DNA from: Cerrena zonata
Lineage: Eukaryota > Basidiomycota > Agaricomycetes > Polyporales > Cerrenaceae
Direction of reading: 5' to 3'
Length of the DNA: 64,000 nt
Assembly: GCA_038087015.1 (NCBI GenBank)
Contig: JASBNA010000004.1
Span: forward strand, 496,001 to 560,000
Position numbers and translations under genes: made by a program. The notes under the pieces were generated by a model. That model was not told where the DNA came from and searched no databases. It was given only the letters and a program-made list of their open reading frames with translations. Shown here one piece after another: positions 1 to 11,399 of this stretch (position 1 is the first letter of the stretch; each line of letters begins with the position of its first letter).

Positions 1-476
1 CGTACATTGCGCGAGTCCTATTCTCTGATCTAAGCCAAACGGAAGAGGCCGTTGCGACGAGTGAGACTCTCCGAGCAATCACAAGGCCTGCAGAAAGGAT
101 TCCCATGTTCCCCATGAATGCGAGCCGGACATCTGGGGGTGGAAGACGTAAGATTGAGCCGAGTAAGGTAAAAATAAATCTCACAAATGTCGCACCAAAC
201 CGGAGCAATATTCCGCGCATGATCCCTCCATACAATGGTATTGATAAACGATGTCAGGCATAGAACTGCGATCCAGGCAGCGTAAAGGATGCAACCGATG
301 TTGCGTGCTTCGGAAAAGAGTCAGCGGGCCATTTATAAAGTCTCAATTTCTTTATGTGTTATTGAAAGCATACCCTTAATAAATCCAGGCAGAGGAAGGA
401 CAACGAGAATGAACGTAATAAATGAGAGAGCAGTCAATGCTTTCTGTTCAGCGACCCAAGAGGCGGGCTTGTCCAT
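1..476 (-). CDS. STE3: STE3-type pheromone receptor, N-terminal part (runs off the left edge)
   Basis: Seven-transmembrane G-protein-coupled receptor of the basidiomycete B mating-type family, which binds prenylated peptide pheromones at the plasma membrane. Three exons are visible: 476-374, 307-185 and 132-1, with introns of 66 and 52 bases in matching phase. The ATG at 476 opens a short extracellular end (MDKPASWV) followed by TM1 (LSFITFILVVLPLPGF). Exon 2 carries TM2 and the family hallmark region NIAPVWCDI. Exon 3 begins TM3 (GILSAGLVIARRVS). A TM2-loop signature W-x-N-I-A-P-V-W-C-D-I is, from family knowledge, diagnostic of STE3 and Rcb receptors. Only about a third of the protein is present; TM4-TM7 and the cytoplasmic tail lie outside. 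It could be a non-mating-type STE3-like paralogue, which are common in mushrooms. Confidence 0.88.
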
Positions 477-1163
477 TGGCTCTATGACGCCAAAGGGGGA
501 CCCAACGGTTCGTCGACGTCGTTATTAAGGATGGAGATGATGGTTAGAAGGTCAAACAGGATCCTAGCTGATTCCTATTTATCATATATACTCCGAGTAC
601 TCTATTTCCGCATTCCCGTTAGCAGTCGCACGATAGCAACACAGACTACTCGATGACCGGCCTCATGGGAACCATGATTGATGCCGATTTTGAAGGGTCC
701 TGAATCATATTTGTGGCGTGTGCTCGGCTAGAGATCTATCGGAAGAAGCGCGTTTCCCGATGTATACACTAGTGTACCTCATTACGCTGTACAACAACGT
801 GCAACTCGTCGGTTTAACCGAATGGCAATCAAAATCATATACTCGCCTGAGTATATCTTCCTGACAGCTTGAACGCGGGAGGATATAAAGGGCTAAGGGA
901 CGTGATAAACCCCGCAGCACACGCAAATAAATGTCACTCACCGGTCACTTGGAACAGCTTACCGGTCACCTCCACAATGCATCATCAAACAACTTTTCGT
1001 GAGTCATACTGGATGGAAACCATAGACACAGCAACTAAGACCCCCTGAAGACAAATCACCGAAATGATAAATAGGAATAAGCAAGAAATACGATGCAATG
1101 ATGAAGAGAGTGGGAGATGGAAGGTCACAATGGGTATATCACAGATATTTTGGGATAGTCTAT
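477..1163. other. Intergenic, upstream of the STE3-like receptor
   Basis: About 690 bases between the receptor start and the 3' end of the TPP1-like gene. I searched both strands for a short pheromone precursor ending in a CaaX box and found none that is convincing. It presumably holds the receptor promoter and the terminator of the neighbouring gene. Confidence 0.4.
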
Positions 1164-3986
1164 TCAAAGTTGGTGCTCTGCATTAAAGAATGCTTGAAAC
1201 ACTGAAAGCAGCATTGAACGACTCGGCTGTTTGACGTTCTTAACAGTATCAACTTCCGAGAGCCTGGAGATCCTAGATCTTTTCTCTGCACGTGAAAGAG
1301 CTCCACGGTTAATCTCTCCAGGTCTAGCGGAACAGCTTCCGATCCGTGTCCTGTTCACGCCTGGTGGACCACGAATAACCCTGCCTTTCGTATTATTGAC
1401 AATCACATCTGGGTTGACTTTAGCCTTCTTCAAACGGGGCTCTTCCATGATGGGGGAAGATGATCTGGGAGCCGGTCGTTTCGTTCGCGTCGGTTTCGTC
1501 ACGGGTTCTACACCTATGGGCCTTGGGATCCGCATGAAAGTGGGAGCACGCCAAGTATCGGGGTCATGGTGAGTTGACGGTACATCATAGGGTTGGGAAG
1601 GGCTAGCTTTGACGACATCGGCACTCTGATGTTTGCGCGAGAATTCAGAGACCGAGGGAGAGCGTGCTCGCGTTGAAGGTCTGCTAGTTGCTCGTGAGGT
1701 AGAGGCTACCGCGTTACGATGCTGAGCAGACGATTTAGAACGTGTCCTTTGTTGGGATCGTTCGGGAGGTACACTTGTGCTAGGGGCGAGGGGATCCGCG
1801 TCTATATCGTCTTGACCATTACTGATGGGAACAATGGATCTCTCCACTGGTGCTGTAATGACCGAGGCTTCTGCTTGACGAATCAGGGCGTCCGTCCTTT
1901 CATCGTCAGACTCGAGTTCGTCAACATCAACTTCTTCCTCGACGTCCTTGTTGATATCCTTTAGTCCTTCTTCCTCAATAGCGTTATCACTTGAAGCGTC
2001 TGGAATCGCTCCGTCATCAGCATCCCTTCCGTCTGGCTCGCTTTCAGTATCACTCTGGATCAGGGCGGACTTAGTTGACTTAGGTTTCCGCGGTGCGTCA
2101 GCAGAATCAACCAGAGAAGATGGGGCAGGATGAGCAAGCCTGGTGGTAGGGTGACGTTTATCAGTAGACCGAGACTCGATTGCCAACTGGGAGTGGGGAA
2201 TACGGGAACCTGGCTGTGAAGAGTCGTAACAGATCTGGGAGTCTGACGCATACGATAATACTTGAGAAAAGTGAGGGAGTTGTGAACCTTGTGAAGGCTG
2301 TGATGGGAATGAGGGTAGCGACCGTGTTCTTCCTTGTGATTGGGAAGAATCCGAATTCGGGACAAGAATTTTGCCTGGGTTGAAGGGATAGAGTTTCGAG
2401 CGTTTCCTCGGAATGGGTTTGAAAACCACGGGACTGGACTGCGATGTAGGTGGGTACCCAGTACCAAAGGATGACGGTATACGTGATGACTCAGCTGGTT
2501 TTGCTGATGGAGAGGTGGCCGAAGATTTCGGTTTGGGGCGCTGAGCGGGTGTGGGGTAGGGCGGTGGTGAAGGTGGCCGGGTATCGCTGGAGTCCTTAAG
2601 GGTTTCAGGTTCGGGTTCATCTTCAGGTTCGGACAGAAGAAGTGCTTTGCGGTGAGGAGCTCGAGGTGGAGATGGGGACCAGTGAGATGGGGTCTCTTGA
2701 CGGGGTGAGACATTTATCATTCTTGTATGATTCAGTGCTGTTGTCGGGCTAGAGCCTAGATCAAGAGCGTTTTGTCCTGTGACTATGATATCAAGCTGAG
2801 AGCAAATATAGTCTCAACTACGAAGACTCACCTTTCGTTCGGTGAATAGGTAGCTTGGTCCTTGAGCCTCGAGAATCGCTACGACTTGGTATCGGTGACG
2901 GTGATCGTGCTTCAACTCTGTTAGAACAGGGAACATATACAGTGGTCTTGAACTTACACGGAACCCCTTCACCTAAATTGCCATCCCCATTCCAAAAGCA
3001 CTCTTCCATACCATCGTGGTTCCTCTTCAGAAATTTGATTAGTGATCCATCAAGGAAATATCAGGTATCAACTGTACCTTCCATTTCTTCAGATACTCTC
3101 GTGATAAATCCTTTTTGGGACGTGACACAAGTACAACAGGACGACTACGAGTGGGACCTGCAGTCCCTTTGGATGCCAATTTCCGAGGCCCCATTGCGAC
3201 AACTTTCTTGAGAGGAAGAGTGGTTTGTTTGATGGATGTTGACCCAGGTTTACTTGCGTCCAACGTCTCCTGTGGTTGTTGCTGTTGCTTCCGTTGTTTC
3301 AAGATGTTTCCTCTATATGTCTTGTGAAGGATAAGTAGCAAGGAGATGATACAGGTACATACCCACCCCCATGCGGGTCTCTTAGTCCCTCACACCAAGA
3401 TTGCATATCCGCAGAACTCTCTATACTCTTGGGGCTACCCCATAGGCCGTCATCAATGGCACCATGGATGAGAACTTCATCCACGTCCAGAGCTATCATT
3501 TCCTTGGAAGTGAGCTTTGCGTTGCCTTGTTTGTCCTCGCAAGGTATGCGAGAGAACATGGGTACGAAGGCCTTTATCGTGATAAGTGCCGTTCGGAAGT
3601 AGGTAAAAACATCGTGCACAGCATGCTCAGGATGCCTAGATGATATTATGTATATAAGCAATAGGTCATCACCACAGCTTCATCTAATACATGCCTCATG
3701 CATGCGCGGATAGCCTCTTTGCTAAAGCGTACAGGGATAGAATGCTCCTTGTCCGAGATTTTCGCCCATACCCATGAGTCGTCACCAGGTTGCTGTCGAG
3801 TAAGAAACTTGGAAACACTCTATTGAGCTAGGTTGTATGACTATGTCACAATGTGGTGCTTACCCCGATCAGCTGAACCTTCTTGCCTTTCGACGATGGC
3901 TTTACCGAAGCCAAGTTGGGTCCTTGTGATTCGGCGACCTCAGTGAGATAATTGAGTATCCATGGTTTGGATATGGACAGAGACAT
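1164..3986 (-). CDS. Shelterin subunit TPP1/Tpz1-like telomere protein
   Basis: Predicted 844-residue protein from six exons: 3986-3864, 3819-3691, 3625-3363, 3312-3078, 3024-2832 and 2755-1164. The lengths sum to an open frame. The start MSLSISKPWILNYL carries the PWI motif that opens the OB fold of vertebrate TPP1 (RPWIREL) and Tpz1. Exon 2 has the ISDKEHSIPVRFS strand pattern expected of that fold, and exon 3 the closing strands (ALITIKAF ... ALDVDEVLIHG). In known systems this fold recruits telomerase and bridges POT1 to the rest of shelterin. The last 530 residues are rich in Ser, Pro, Arg and acidic patches and look disordered. The second intron's acceptor is uncertain. The gene is head-to-head with the coiled-coil gene at 4690. 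Alternative: another OB-fold protein. Confidence 0.62.
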
Positions 3987-4689
3987 TATATGAAGTTAAG
4001 ATAGAATCCCGGCAAGTTCGTGGATCTATCGTTATGATTTTGTGTGCATTATATGGTATATACCTGGAGTCAAAGTGCACTTCAAGTTCTCGGCCATGTT
4101 ACAGTAGCACGATCGGTCACGATCACGGACGTCACAGTCACGAGGATCGCGTGATGGGTGGAAAATATTGTAGCACACCTCTGCTCTAAGATTATATATG
4201 TTGGGGATATCACCATGGGCCTAGTGGTGCATAAAATAATGTTTCATGCTAGGTTCAATAGAAATGCTATAGACTTGGGACTGTCTGGATACCGCTGGCA
4301 GTCCATTTTAGGCAATAGGGACGAAGGTTCCGCCAAACAGGACCATACAGTCGCGATAACGTGATTATTTCGTTCAACTGCAGACTTTCTGGAGAATCGC
4401 GTCACAACATCTTTTTGCTAATCTGTCTGACACCACGTTTCGCAGTACACTATATTGACACTATAGCTTACAGATATCACGTCGATCTCGGTTACATCAT
4501 TGCAAGAAATCCCTATAACGGAATGTATGTCTTAGTACAACATGAACTAAAACCTCATTGTTTTACCTAAACGTCCATTTACAGAATCCGAAATTCTCGG
4601 ACCAGCAACATACATCTTTCACTCCACACTGATCGCTAGCTCACAATCCAGCAGACTCCAGCGCAGTTGTTGAGCTGTAGGGTACGATC
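3987..4689. promoter_or_regulatory. Divergent intergenic region
   Basis: About 700 bases between the divergent TPP1-like and HMMR-like genes. Short open frames occur on the + strand (for example 4361-4570, ending CFT) but none has a recognisable motif or usable splice context. It probably carries both promoters. Confidence 0.4.
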
Positions 4690-6957
4690 ATGTATAAACG
4701 GGGAACAGTCGTTGAAAAGACCACTCGTCCCAAAGAGAAGACTTCTGACGTCCCAGGTAATCAATGATCTGACTAAGTATGACTGAAGTTAATCTAAAAT
4801 AGCAGTAGGATCTGGGACATCCCACCCTGATGCTAAATCGACTGGAACAAAGGCGACCACTAATGTGAAGGCTGCTGGTGATCGGTATGCCCTTCTACAA
4901 CGTAAAGTAGAAGACCTCGAGAGACTCTATGCGGAAGGCAAGAAAACAGTGAGTACAACGATAAGTTTGATTGTAAGCGTACTTCTAACATTGAGTTCTT
5001 AGCACGCAGCCGAAGTCGACCGACTTAAATCAGACCTCGCTCGTACGCAAAAGACCAACAACGAACATGCAGAACGAACAGAAAAACTCAAGAAGCAAAA
5101 CGAGTTGCTCGACAATCGCGTACAAGAACTCAAGAAATCGAACGACTCTTCGCAAGCCGAGATCAAAGACTTACGAGCTAAACTCCGTGTATCGGAACAC
5201 GAACGAAACCAACTTACGTCCAAGCAAGGCGATCTGAACGAGACCAAGAAGGCGCTCCAGGCTTTAGATAGCAAACGACGAGATGAACTGAGAGAACGTG
5301 ATAGGAAGATTGCCGAGTTGGACAAATCCCTTGCTTCGGAAAAGAAGAAACGCGAACTTGCAGAGTCGAAGCTTTCAGGAATCAACACGAAAGCCAGCTC
5401 AGAACTACAGGCGACTAAAGACGCACTCAAATCATTGGAAGCCGAACTTCATGTTGCTCAAGCGGAGACCCGGAAGGCCAAAGACAGCCTTGCGACTCTA
5501 CAGGCGCAAACGGAAGATTCAGAAGAGGAGCTCCTGGCTCAACTAGAACAGCACCGTTGCATGCTCTCCCGCGTTGCTGATGAATACGGTCGCTTGGCTT
5601 CTTCAACTATCTCGAAAGCCAAATACGATAAAGTCAGATCGGAGAATAACCTCAAGCAGCTCCGTATCATTCGTCTGGAACGTAAATTGGCTAATACCGA
5701 AGGCCAAGTGACCGAGCTTGCCCATTTCATCCGGACAACCAAGGATGAGAGTACATTCTTGTCCCAGAGACTAAGGGAAGCGGAGTACGAGGCTCTGTTA
5801 TACTCTTCTCTCCTGCGAGAAGCCCGAGACGAATTCCCACTACCCGACCATGCAGTGCATGAAGAACTTGCTTCCCGTCGTCTTGAATTCGAAGACATCA
5901 GACTCCAGTCGCAACAAGTAATCAACGATGATCTTGCTTCATGGGCAGACTTCCATCGGCTTAGGACCAACCTGCTCCTCCTTCATGCTTCCTCCCTCAT
6001 TCGACATGTCGATGACCGAGAATCCCAACTCCGCACGCAATCCGACAAAGTCGCATCCTTCGAGCGACAGCAGAATGTTCTTCAAGATAACTTCTCGAAA
6101 CTTCAAACAGAGAAAGAAACGTTCTCTTCTCAGCTCGCCGAATCCGCCACCGCCTTAGCTATCGCTCAAGGAGAAACTTTCCATTTGAAGAAGCAACTCA
6201 GCGAAGTTCAAACTAGTACTAAAGCCGAACTAGAGAAAGCACGTAATACAGTAGCACAAGAGAAACAAGTTGCCCAAAAACTCGCCGTCACAGCCCAAGA
6301 GGCCCAAGCTGCTGAGGCTGCACTCATGGATGAGATAGAGCAGTGCGTCTCCTTTTTTATCTGGATACTGGACTAAAGATAGTAAACACTCATATTCCGT
6401 GTTCCAGGCTGACAGTCGACCTAGCGGAAGCTGAGAGGTACCAGGAAGCGTATGCCAACTTGATTGAAGAGGTCGATGCGCTCATCAGACGCAATGCGCT
6501 TGCTGAAGAAGAGACTGAACGAGTTAGCAAGTTCAATGCTGAGATCCTAGGACATACCAACCCGGCCCAGAAAATCATGTATGTTGACCGCATTCGGAGG
6601 GAGCTGTTTGAGACGAAACAGGTAACGCATTAGTTTATTCTTGCTCTCAGGCAAGCATATTGATCACATCGACAGAAACTCCTAATGACTAACCGTGATC
6701 GAGATGCTGTTATCTCAGAGAACGAAGCACTTTTACACGAACTCACCATGTACAAGTCCGTCACCGTCCATCCTGACGATAAACCACGAACCACTATCAC
6801 ACGGGTTACTCGCATCCCGCTCGGAACGCATAATACGAATGTGAACGCGAAGTCGATTAGTAGTAGCAAGTCGACTGGTTTAGATGATCAGTATCTGCCC
6901 AGCTTACCTGAGATGGATTACAGCGAGGGCGATATGACTATTGACGAGCTTTCATAA
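4690..6957 (+). CDS. Coiled-coil protein with HMMR (RHAMM) C-terminal domain
   Basis: Predicted 682-residue protein from exons 4690-4756, 4803-4948, 5003-6342, 6408-6621 and 6676-6957, all phase-consistent. Residues from about 50 to 520 are almost continuous heptad-type coiled coil rich in K, E, Q and L. Exon 4 contains ILGHTNPAQKI followed by a basic stretch (residues about 565-585). This resembles the C-terminal block of vertebrate HMMR/RHAMM (LLGHQNLKQKI), a spindle and microtubule-associated motif. The C-terminus is short and acidic. By family analogy it is a cytoskeletal or spindle-pole protein. Hyaluronan binding should not be assumed in a fungus. It converges on the cysteine synthase gene, with 178 bases between stop codons. 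Confidence 0.75.
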
Positions 6958-7135
6958 GTTGTTTTTCGCTTCGCGTTACTGTATGTATGAGATACCCCTT
7001 GGTCGCCTTCATCATTTTACTGGTTGTTTATATGTATATCTTGTTCTTGCGTCTGGGAGGTTATGCACTATGTTTTTCGTTATTATATCGGGATATATAG
7101 ATCCGTCTGACGTATAGTGGATACGGGAGGGATAC

Positions 7136-8611
7136 CTAATCCAGGACAGAATATTTCTTGAGATGGCTTGGAATTGCGTCCTGAAGACCCTTAGTCTCCA
7201 GCCATTTCTTCGAGAACAGTCGGCTCTGGTAACGGTAAGCACCATCGCAAAGAATTGTTGCAATTGTGTGGCCTACATAGAGTCAGGATGTCATCTAGGA
7301 ACTTCCAAGAACGAGATAAAATAGCTTACCAGGACCAAGCTTCTGTGCAAGTTCAACTGCGGCAACAACGTTCAACGCTGAACTCGCTCCGAGGTACAGA
7401 CCTTCTGAGTCCAGGAGGTCGTAAAGCATAGAGATAGACTTCTCATCCTCAATCTTGAGCGATCCATCAATTTCGTTGATGAGAGTTCCCAAGTTGTTAG
7501 TTATCCTTCCCTGACCAATACCTACATGTAATCGTTAACTCACAAAAATCACTCCAATCAAAAAATGTACACTCACCCTCAGTAATCGAGCTTCCACCTC
7601 TCTCCGTCAACTTCCCACCACTCTGAATGTAACTGTGCAACACACTACCGGGAGGATCTGCCAACCACACCTGTGTTTTCCCGGCACTCTTCTCCTTCAG
7701 GTACTTTCCAACACCTGCAAGCGTTCCCCCAGTCCCAGTTGCACAAGTGAAAGCATCCACCTTCCCACTAGTCTGTTCCCATATTTCGGGGCCAGTAGAA
7801 ACGTAGTGTGCGTTTGCGTTCGCAGTATTATCAAATTGGTCTGTCCAGATCGCATTCGAAAGTGATTTAGCAAAATCCCTAGCCTGGTGATTGTAATTCG
7901 CAGGGTTCTCGTATGCAACAGCTGGGACGGGGTGCACCTGGGCACCAAGCATGCGGAGGAGGTCGATCTTCTCCTGACTCTGTGAACAAGACAAAACGAC
8001 GTATGAGTATCGGGAAAATTGGAAGCGAATATGAAAAGAAGGTAAAGGAAGCAGAAGAACAGAAGAGTGACGCACTTGTGTGTTGGGCATGAAGATGACA
8101 CAGTCATATCCGCGGGCTCTGCATACATGAGCAAGTCCGATACCCGTATTTCCTGCGGTTCCCTCAACGACAGTTCCTCCTGGTTTCAGCCTGTGTGAAT
8201 ACGAGAAGACATTTTAGTTTCCAAAATCATATGAGAAGATCCCTTCTCCCATAAAGCGGAGACGATGAGGGGATGAACAAGCGAGAGATGTCAAGAAACA
8301 CGTACAATCCGCGTTCCTCTGCATCCCGAATGACACCAAGAGCAGCACGATCTTTCACACTTCCACCAGGGTTTTGGAACTCTGCTTTAGCGACAATGTT
8401 GCATCCAGTCTTTTCTGACCACTTCTTGAGATGGATCTAGCAAACGTAACAAGTGAGGATCCTGTCCAACTCAAACGGAGGTTCGAGTGGTGTTTGAACA
8501 TACCAAAGGAGTGTTCCCAACAGCCCCCGTAAAGCCCTCAACCGACCTCGAGGTAAACCCTCTCGTGAAGGTTTTACTGGCCCTATTAAAGTTCAGAACT
8601 GACGTCCGCAT
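7136..8611 (-). CDS. Cysteine synthase, mitochondrial type (PLP enzyme)
   Basis: Fold-type II PLP enzyme that makes cysteine from an activated serine and sulfide. Six exons (8611-8504, 8436-8306, 8190-8076, 7979-7577, 7521-7330, 7272-7136) give 361 residues. Visible motifs are GNTPL at the end of exon 1, NPGGSVKDR with the presumed PLP lysine at residue 64, the substrate loop [10 protein letters not shown], the phosphate-binding GTGGTLAG and EGIGQGR. The fold matches the group containing yeast YGR012W rather than cystathionine beta-synthase, since no CBS domains follow. The first 25 residues ([19 protein letters not shown]) are basic and hydroxylated, consistent with a mitochondrial presequence; this decided the start. 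Product feeds glutathione synthesis (see GSH1 at 59083). Confidence 0.92.
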
Positions 8612-10352
8612 GATGATGGAAGTATGGGAAGAAGCTTATGGGAGCACCATCAGTAGCCTGCAGTCGCGCCGTTTTCTAGACTGAATTTTGAAAGGCGTCA
8701 TCATGAGCAAGGATGAACATGCTGCTTGAATTCCGAATTCCTCAAATCGCTTGGTCATGCTGACTTGCAATTATCATTACACTATCGAAATATTATATAC
8801 ACTTTAATCGTATTTCGTCAAACTGACGACTTCAGTTGATACCATTGAGACGGGCATTTACAGTGGAATCACAGAAAGCTATATAGCGGCCCATATCAGA
8901 CCCCCATTAACATTTCTACTCTATATCTGTCATCCCGACCAAATCTGTAACGTAGAAACCTAGTTATAATATTACAAAGGGATCTTCAAAGGACAGATTG
9001 CTTACACATATACCAATCCGGACTCCCTTCCGGTTGGACGGTATATTTGAGGTTTCTAACAATAGACTCATGCAGTGCCGTGAGATTCGAGCGAAGGCAG
9101 GAGGTTGATGAATCTTAATTTTGTGCAAGACGCAGTACGCATATGGCTCGGACAGAGGTTTGAGAAGGAAGGCCGTACGGCACAAATTCCTTCACTATCG
9201 AAGAGAACGCTATCGATATCCGAAACCTTGGAGGAGGAGAGTGATAGACTCCTTTTGGTGACGTACACAAGGAGAAGATTGGTCGCTTGTTTTTCAAGGA
9301 CTAGTGCGTAGACGAGAGATTCCGAGCAGCAGCGATGTTCCCCTTTCGATGTCCACCTGGAATGATTCAAAATCGTCAGAAACATCGAGGGGGTATCACA
9401 CCGGTTATTAAACGTGATTTCTCGTCGGGGAAATCAAAAGCTTTGTACCATATTTCGAGAGAGAACCAAGTCTCTGAGGGGTCTGAGTAATAAGACCAGA
9501 TAGACACTGAGCGATTCCTCGCAAGTCCCAGCTACAAAAGCAAAATGAAGAAGAGGAAGGAGATTACAGAAGCAAAAAGAAGGAAAAGAAGGAAAGAGCG
9601 ACGCCCGGAAAAATCGGCTACGCAGCACAATCCAGTTAAATAAAGCTGAGTGAGATGGAGTAGAGTATATAAGATGTCCATATAATACGCTCAAGGTCTC
9701 GTAGGGTACCTCACACGGACCGTCTATGTTGCCAATGAAAACCCGCCTGGGGGCATGTTCAGTGAAGATAAAAGGAAGAAGAACCGAAATAGCCCTTCTC
9801 GAAAGGCTATTCGCAGGAGCGCAGGATTGGAATAACTCTAAGTAGGGAAGATGGGCCGGTATCGAAAGTAAGGCACGCCGACCCATATGTTACCAGCACC
9901 TGGTATACATAGAGTGTACCCGTCGGAACGGGAATAGCGAGTGAATAAAGCGACGACGAGAGACCGACAGCGTGAGGGACTGATGAGTTGTGTGGGTCAT
10001 GTTAAGGGAAAGGCGATGTCCGTGCAGGATGGTTGTCAGAGCCATCTTGTCTTGAAGTGTAGAGGAGCCATGGACATGACGCTAGTGAGGTGAGACTTGC
10101 GACCAGAAGTCGGAAACCAAGTCGAGGGGATGTCATATATGGGTGGCATGGAACCGAGGATGGAAGTATGCAATAGCTTAGAGTGTATCCGTGATATGGA
10201 TATGGAGGACATACAGGATGTGACAGTTGGGGTATGGAATTGCACGGAATGAACATTGGAGCTCCCGAGACATGCGCAATGGGGCTTACTATGTGAGATG
10301 TTATTCTCGAGGAATAAGTAGTTAGAATAGTGTCCGCACCTTCGTAAGTGCC
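8612..10352. other. Long intergenic block with orphan open frames
   Basis: About 1.7 kb without a gene I can support. An open frame of 150 codons lies on the minus strand at 9434-9886 and one of 105 codons at 9068-9385, overlapped by a 68-codon frame on the + strand. None shows a domain, signal peptide or coherent splice structure. The stretch 9540-9605 is strongly purine-rich on the + strand. This could be long untranslated sequence, a non-coding RNA or a decayed gene. Confidence 0.35.
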
Positions 10353-11243
10353 CTAGTACTGAGCGAAAATCTGCTCGAAAGTCTCGAACGTATCTCTTCC
10401 AAGAACAGCGAACACGATATGTTCAAAGCTTCTCTTAAATCGAGCCTTATCCACAAGCAACAACTCTCCCCACAACTTGGCGACAATTTCAACATCATTC
10501 CTAAAGACACCCGTACCAAAGCTCCCAAGGACGATGTTCTTGATACCCTGTTGTTCGAACAAGAACAGGATCCTAGCCATTCGCTCCTTCATCGTCTTTC
10601 TAATCTTCTTCTCTTTCTCCACCTTAGTGATAATCGAGATGCCCTGTCGAACAACACCTGCGTTCACAGCAGCGCATGTCAATACATCTATCTTTAGTGG
10701 CTCTACCCAACCACCTTGATCATCCCTAAGGACAATAACTCCAGGAGAATAAATCATGGCATGCGAATAGTATCCGTTTTTGGGATCCTTATTATGCAGG
10801 GTATAAAACGACTGCGCAACGCGTGTCATAAGAGTTGGGTACAAAGTAGAGGAACGAGCGATGGACTCTTCCTGAGCCTGCGCACCACTCAGGAAGCCTC
10901 CACCTGGTTTCTTGGCAGAGGCAAAATTAAGGACACCGATCCTGGGACACGAGTCTGAAGAGGCATACGAATTGGCTATCAGACGTGCCCCTTCTAGTGT
11001 TGAGACTTCTAGCAGCGATATTTGAGTTGCTTTAGAAGAGCTTGCATCGGACTTGGATGAAGCCCAGGTAGAGAACAGAGAATCAGGAGCGTAGAACCGA
11101 GTGTTCTGTTTTGAAGTTGTAACTGCAGCTATAAGGTCACAGTCGAGATACGATCCTGCTTTGATCGTTTCAAGCGTTTCCTCAGCAATTTGGCGTAAAG
11201 CTTTACGACGTGGATCTTCTTGTGTTTCTTTTGTCGTCGCCAT
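10353..11243 (-). CDS. Microbial-type poly(ADP-ribose) glycohydrolase (TIGR02452 family)
   Basis: Intronless 296-residue protein. Macrodomain-related family that removes ADP-ribose polymers. The signature GGG-x7-QEE is present as GGGFLSGAQAQEE (residues 114-126), which holds the catalytic glutamates in bacterial-type PARG. Before it lies VLNFASAKKPGGG. Later conserved strands are DVLTCAAVNAG (residues about 186-196) and IVLGSFGTGVFRND, the diphosphate-binding loop. Length and order match the family. It has no targeting peptide, so it is probably cytosolic or nuclear. Its start is only 156 bases from the divergent small gene at 11400, suggesting a shared promoter. Confidence 0.9.
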   Translation of the reverse strand: MATTKETQEDPRRKALRQIAEETLETIKAGSYLDCDLIAAVTTSKQNTRFYAPDSLFSTWASSKSDASSSKATQISLLEVSTLEGARLIANSYASSDSCPRIGVLNFASAKKPGGGFLSGAQAQEESIARSSTLYPTLMTRVAQSFYTLHNKDPKNGYYSHAMIYSPGVIVLRDDQGGWVEPLKIDVLTCAAVNAGVVRQGISIITKVEKEKKIRKTMKERMARILFLFEQQGIKNIVLGSFGTGVFRNDVEIVAKLWGELLLVDKARFKRSFEHIVFAVLGRDTFETFEQIFAQY

Positions 11244-11399
11244 CGTAGTATGTGGTATAGATAGACCTTGCTAAGAGTGTCTTTGTGACTTGGAGTCAGA
11301 ATTTAGACGCTCATAACACCGTGACTATGGAATTCAAATAACTTTGATCTTGAGCTATGAACTACGTATGGTGACTCGAGGGCCTTTCTATACAACAGA
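11244..11399. promoter_or_regulatory. Short bidirectional promoter interval
   Basis: The 156 bases separate the start codons of the PARG-like gene and the divergent small membrane protein gene. Both core promoters must fit here or extend into the transcription units. No specific element is identified. Confidence 0.45.

Noticed and set aside
541..590. Minus-strand micro-frame ending CLTF followed by a stop, a possible CaaX pheromone precursor near the receptor.
   Set aside because: Only about 12 codons from its ATG, no precursor-like body, and the CaaX residues do not match those usual for fungal pheromones.
1231..2713. Several long frames antisense or out of frame to the TPP1-like last exon.
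   Set aside because: They are shadows of a biased Ser/Pro/Arg-rich coding exon that is phase-linked to five upstream exons.
4361..4570. 69-codon + strand frame ending HCFT in the TPP1/HMMR intergenic region.
   Set aside because: The cysteine is third from the end, not a CaaX box, and no other motif or splice context supports it.
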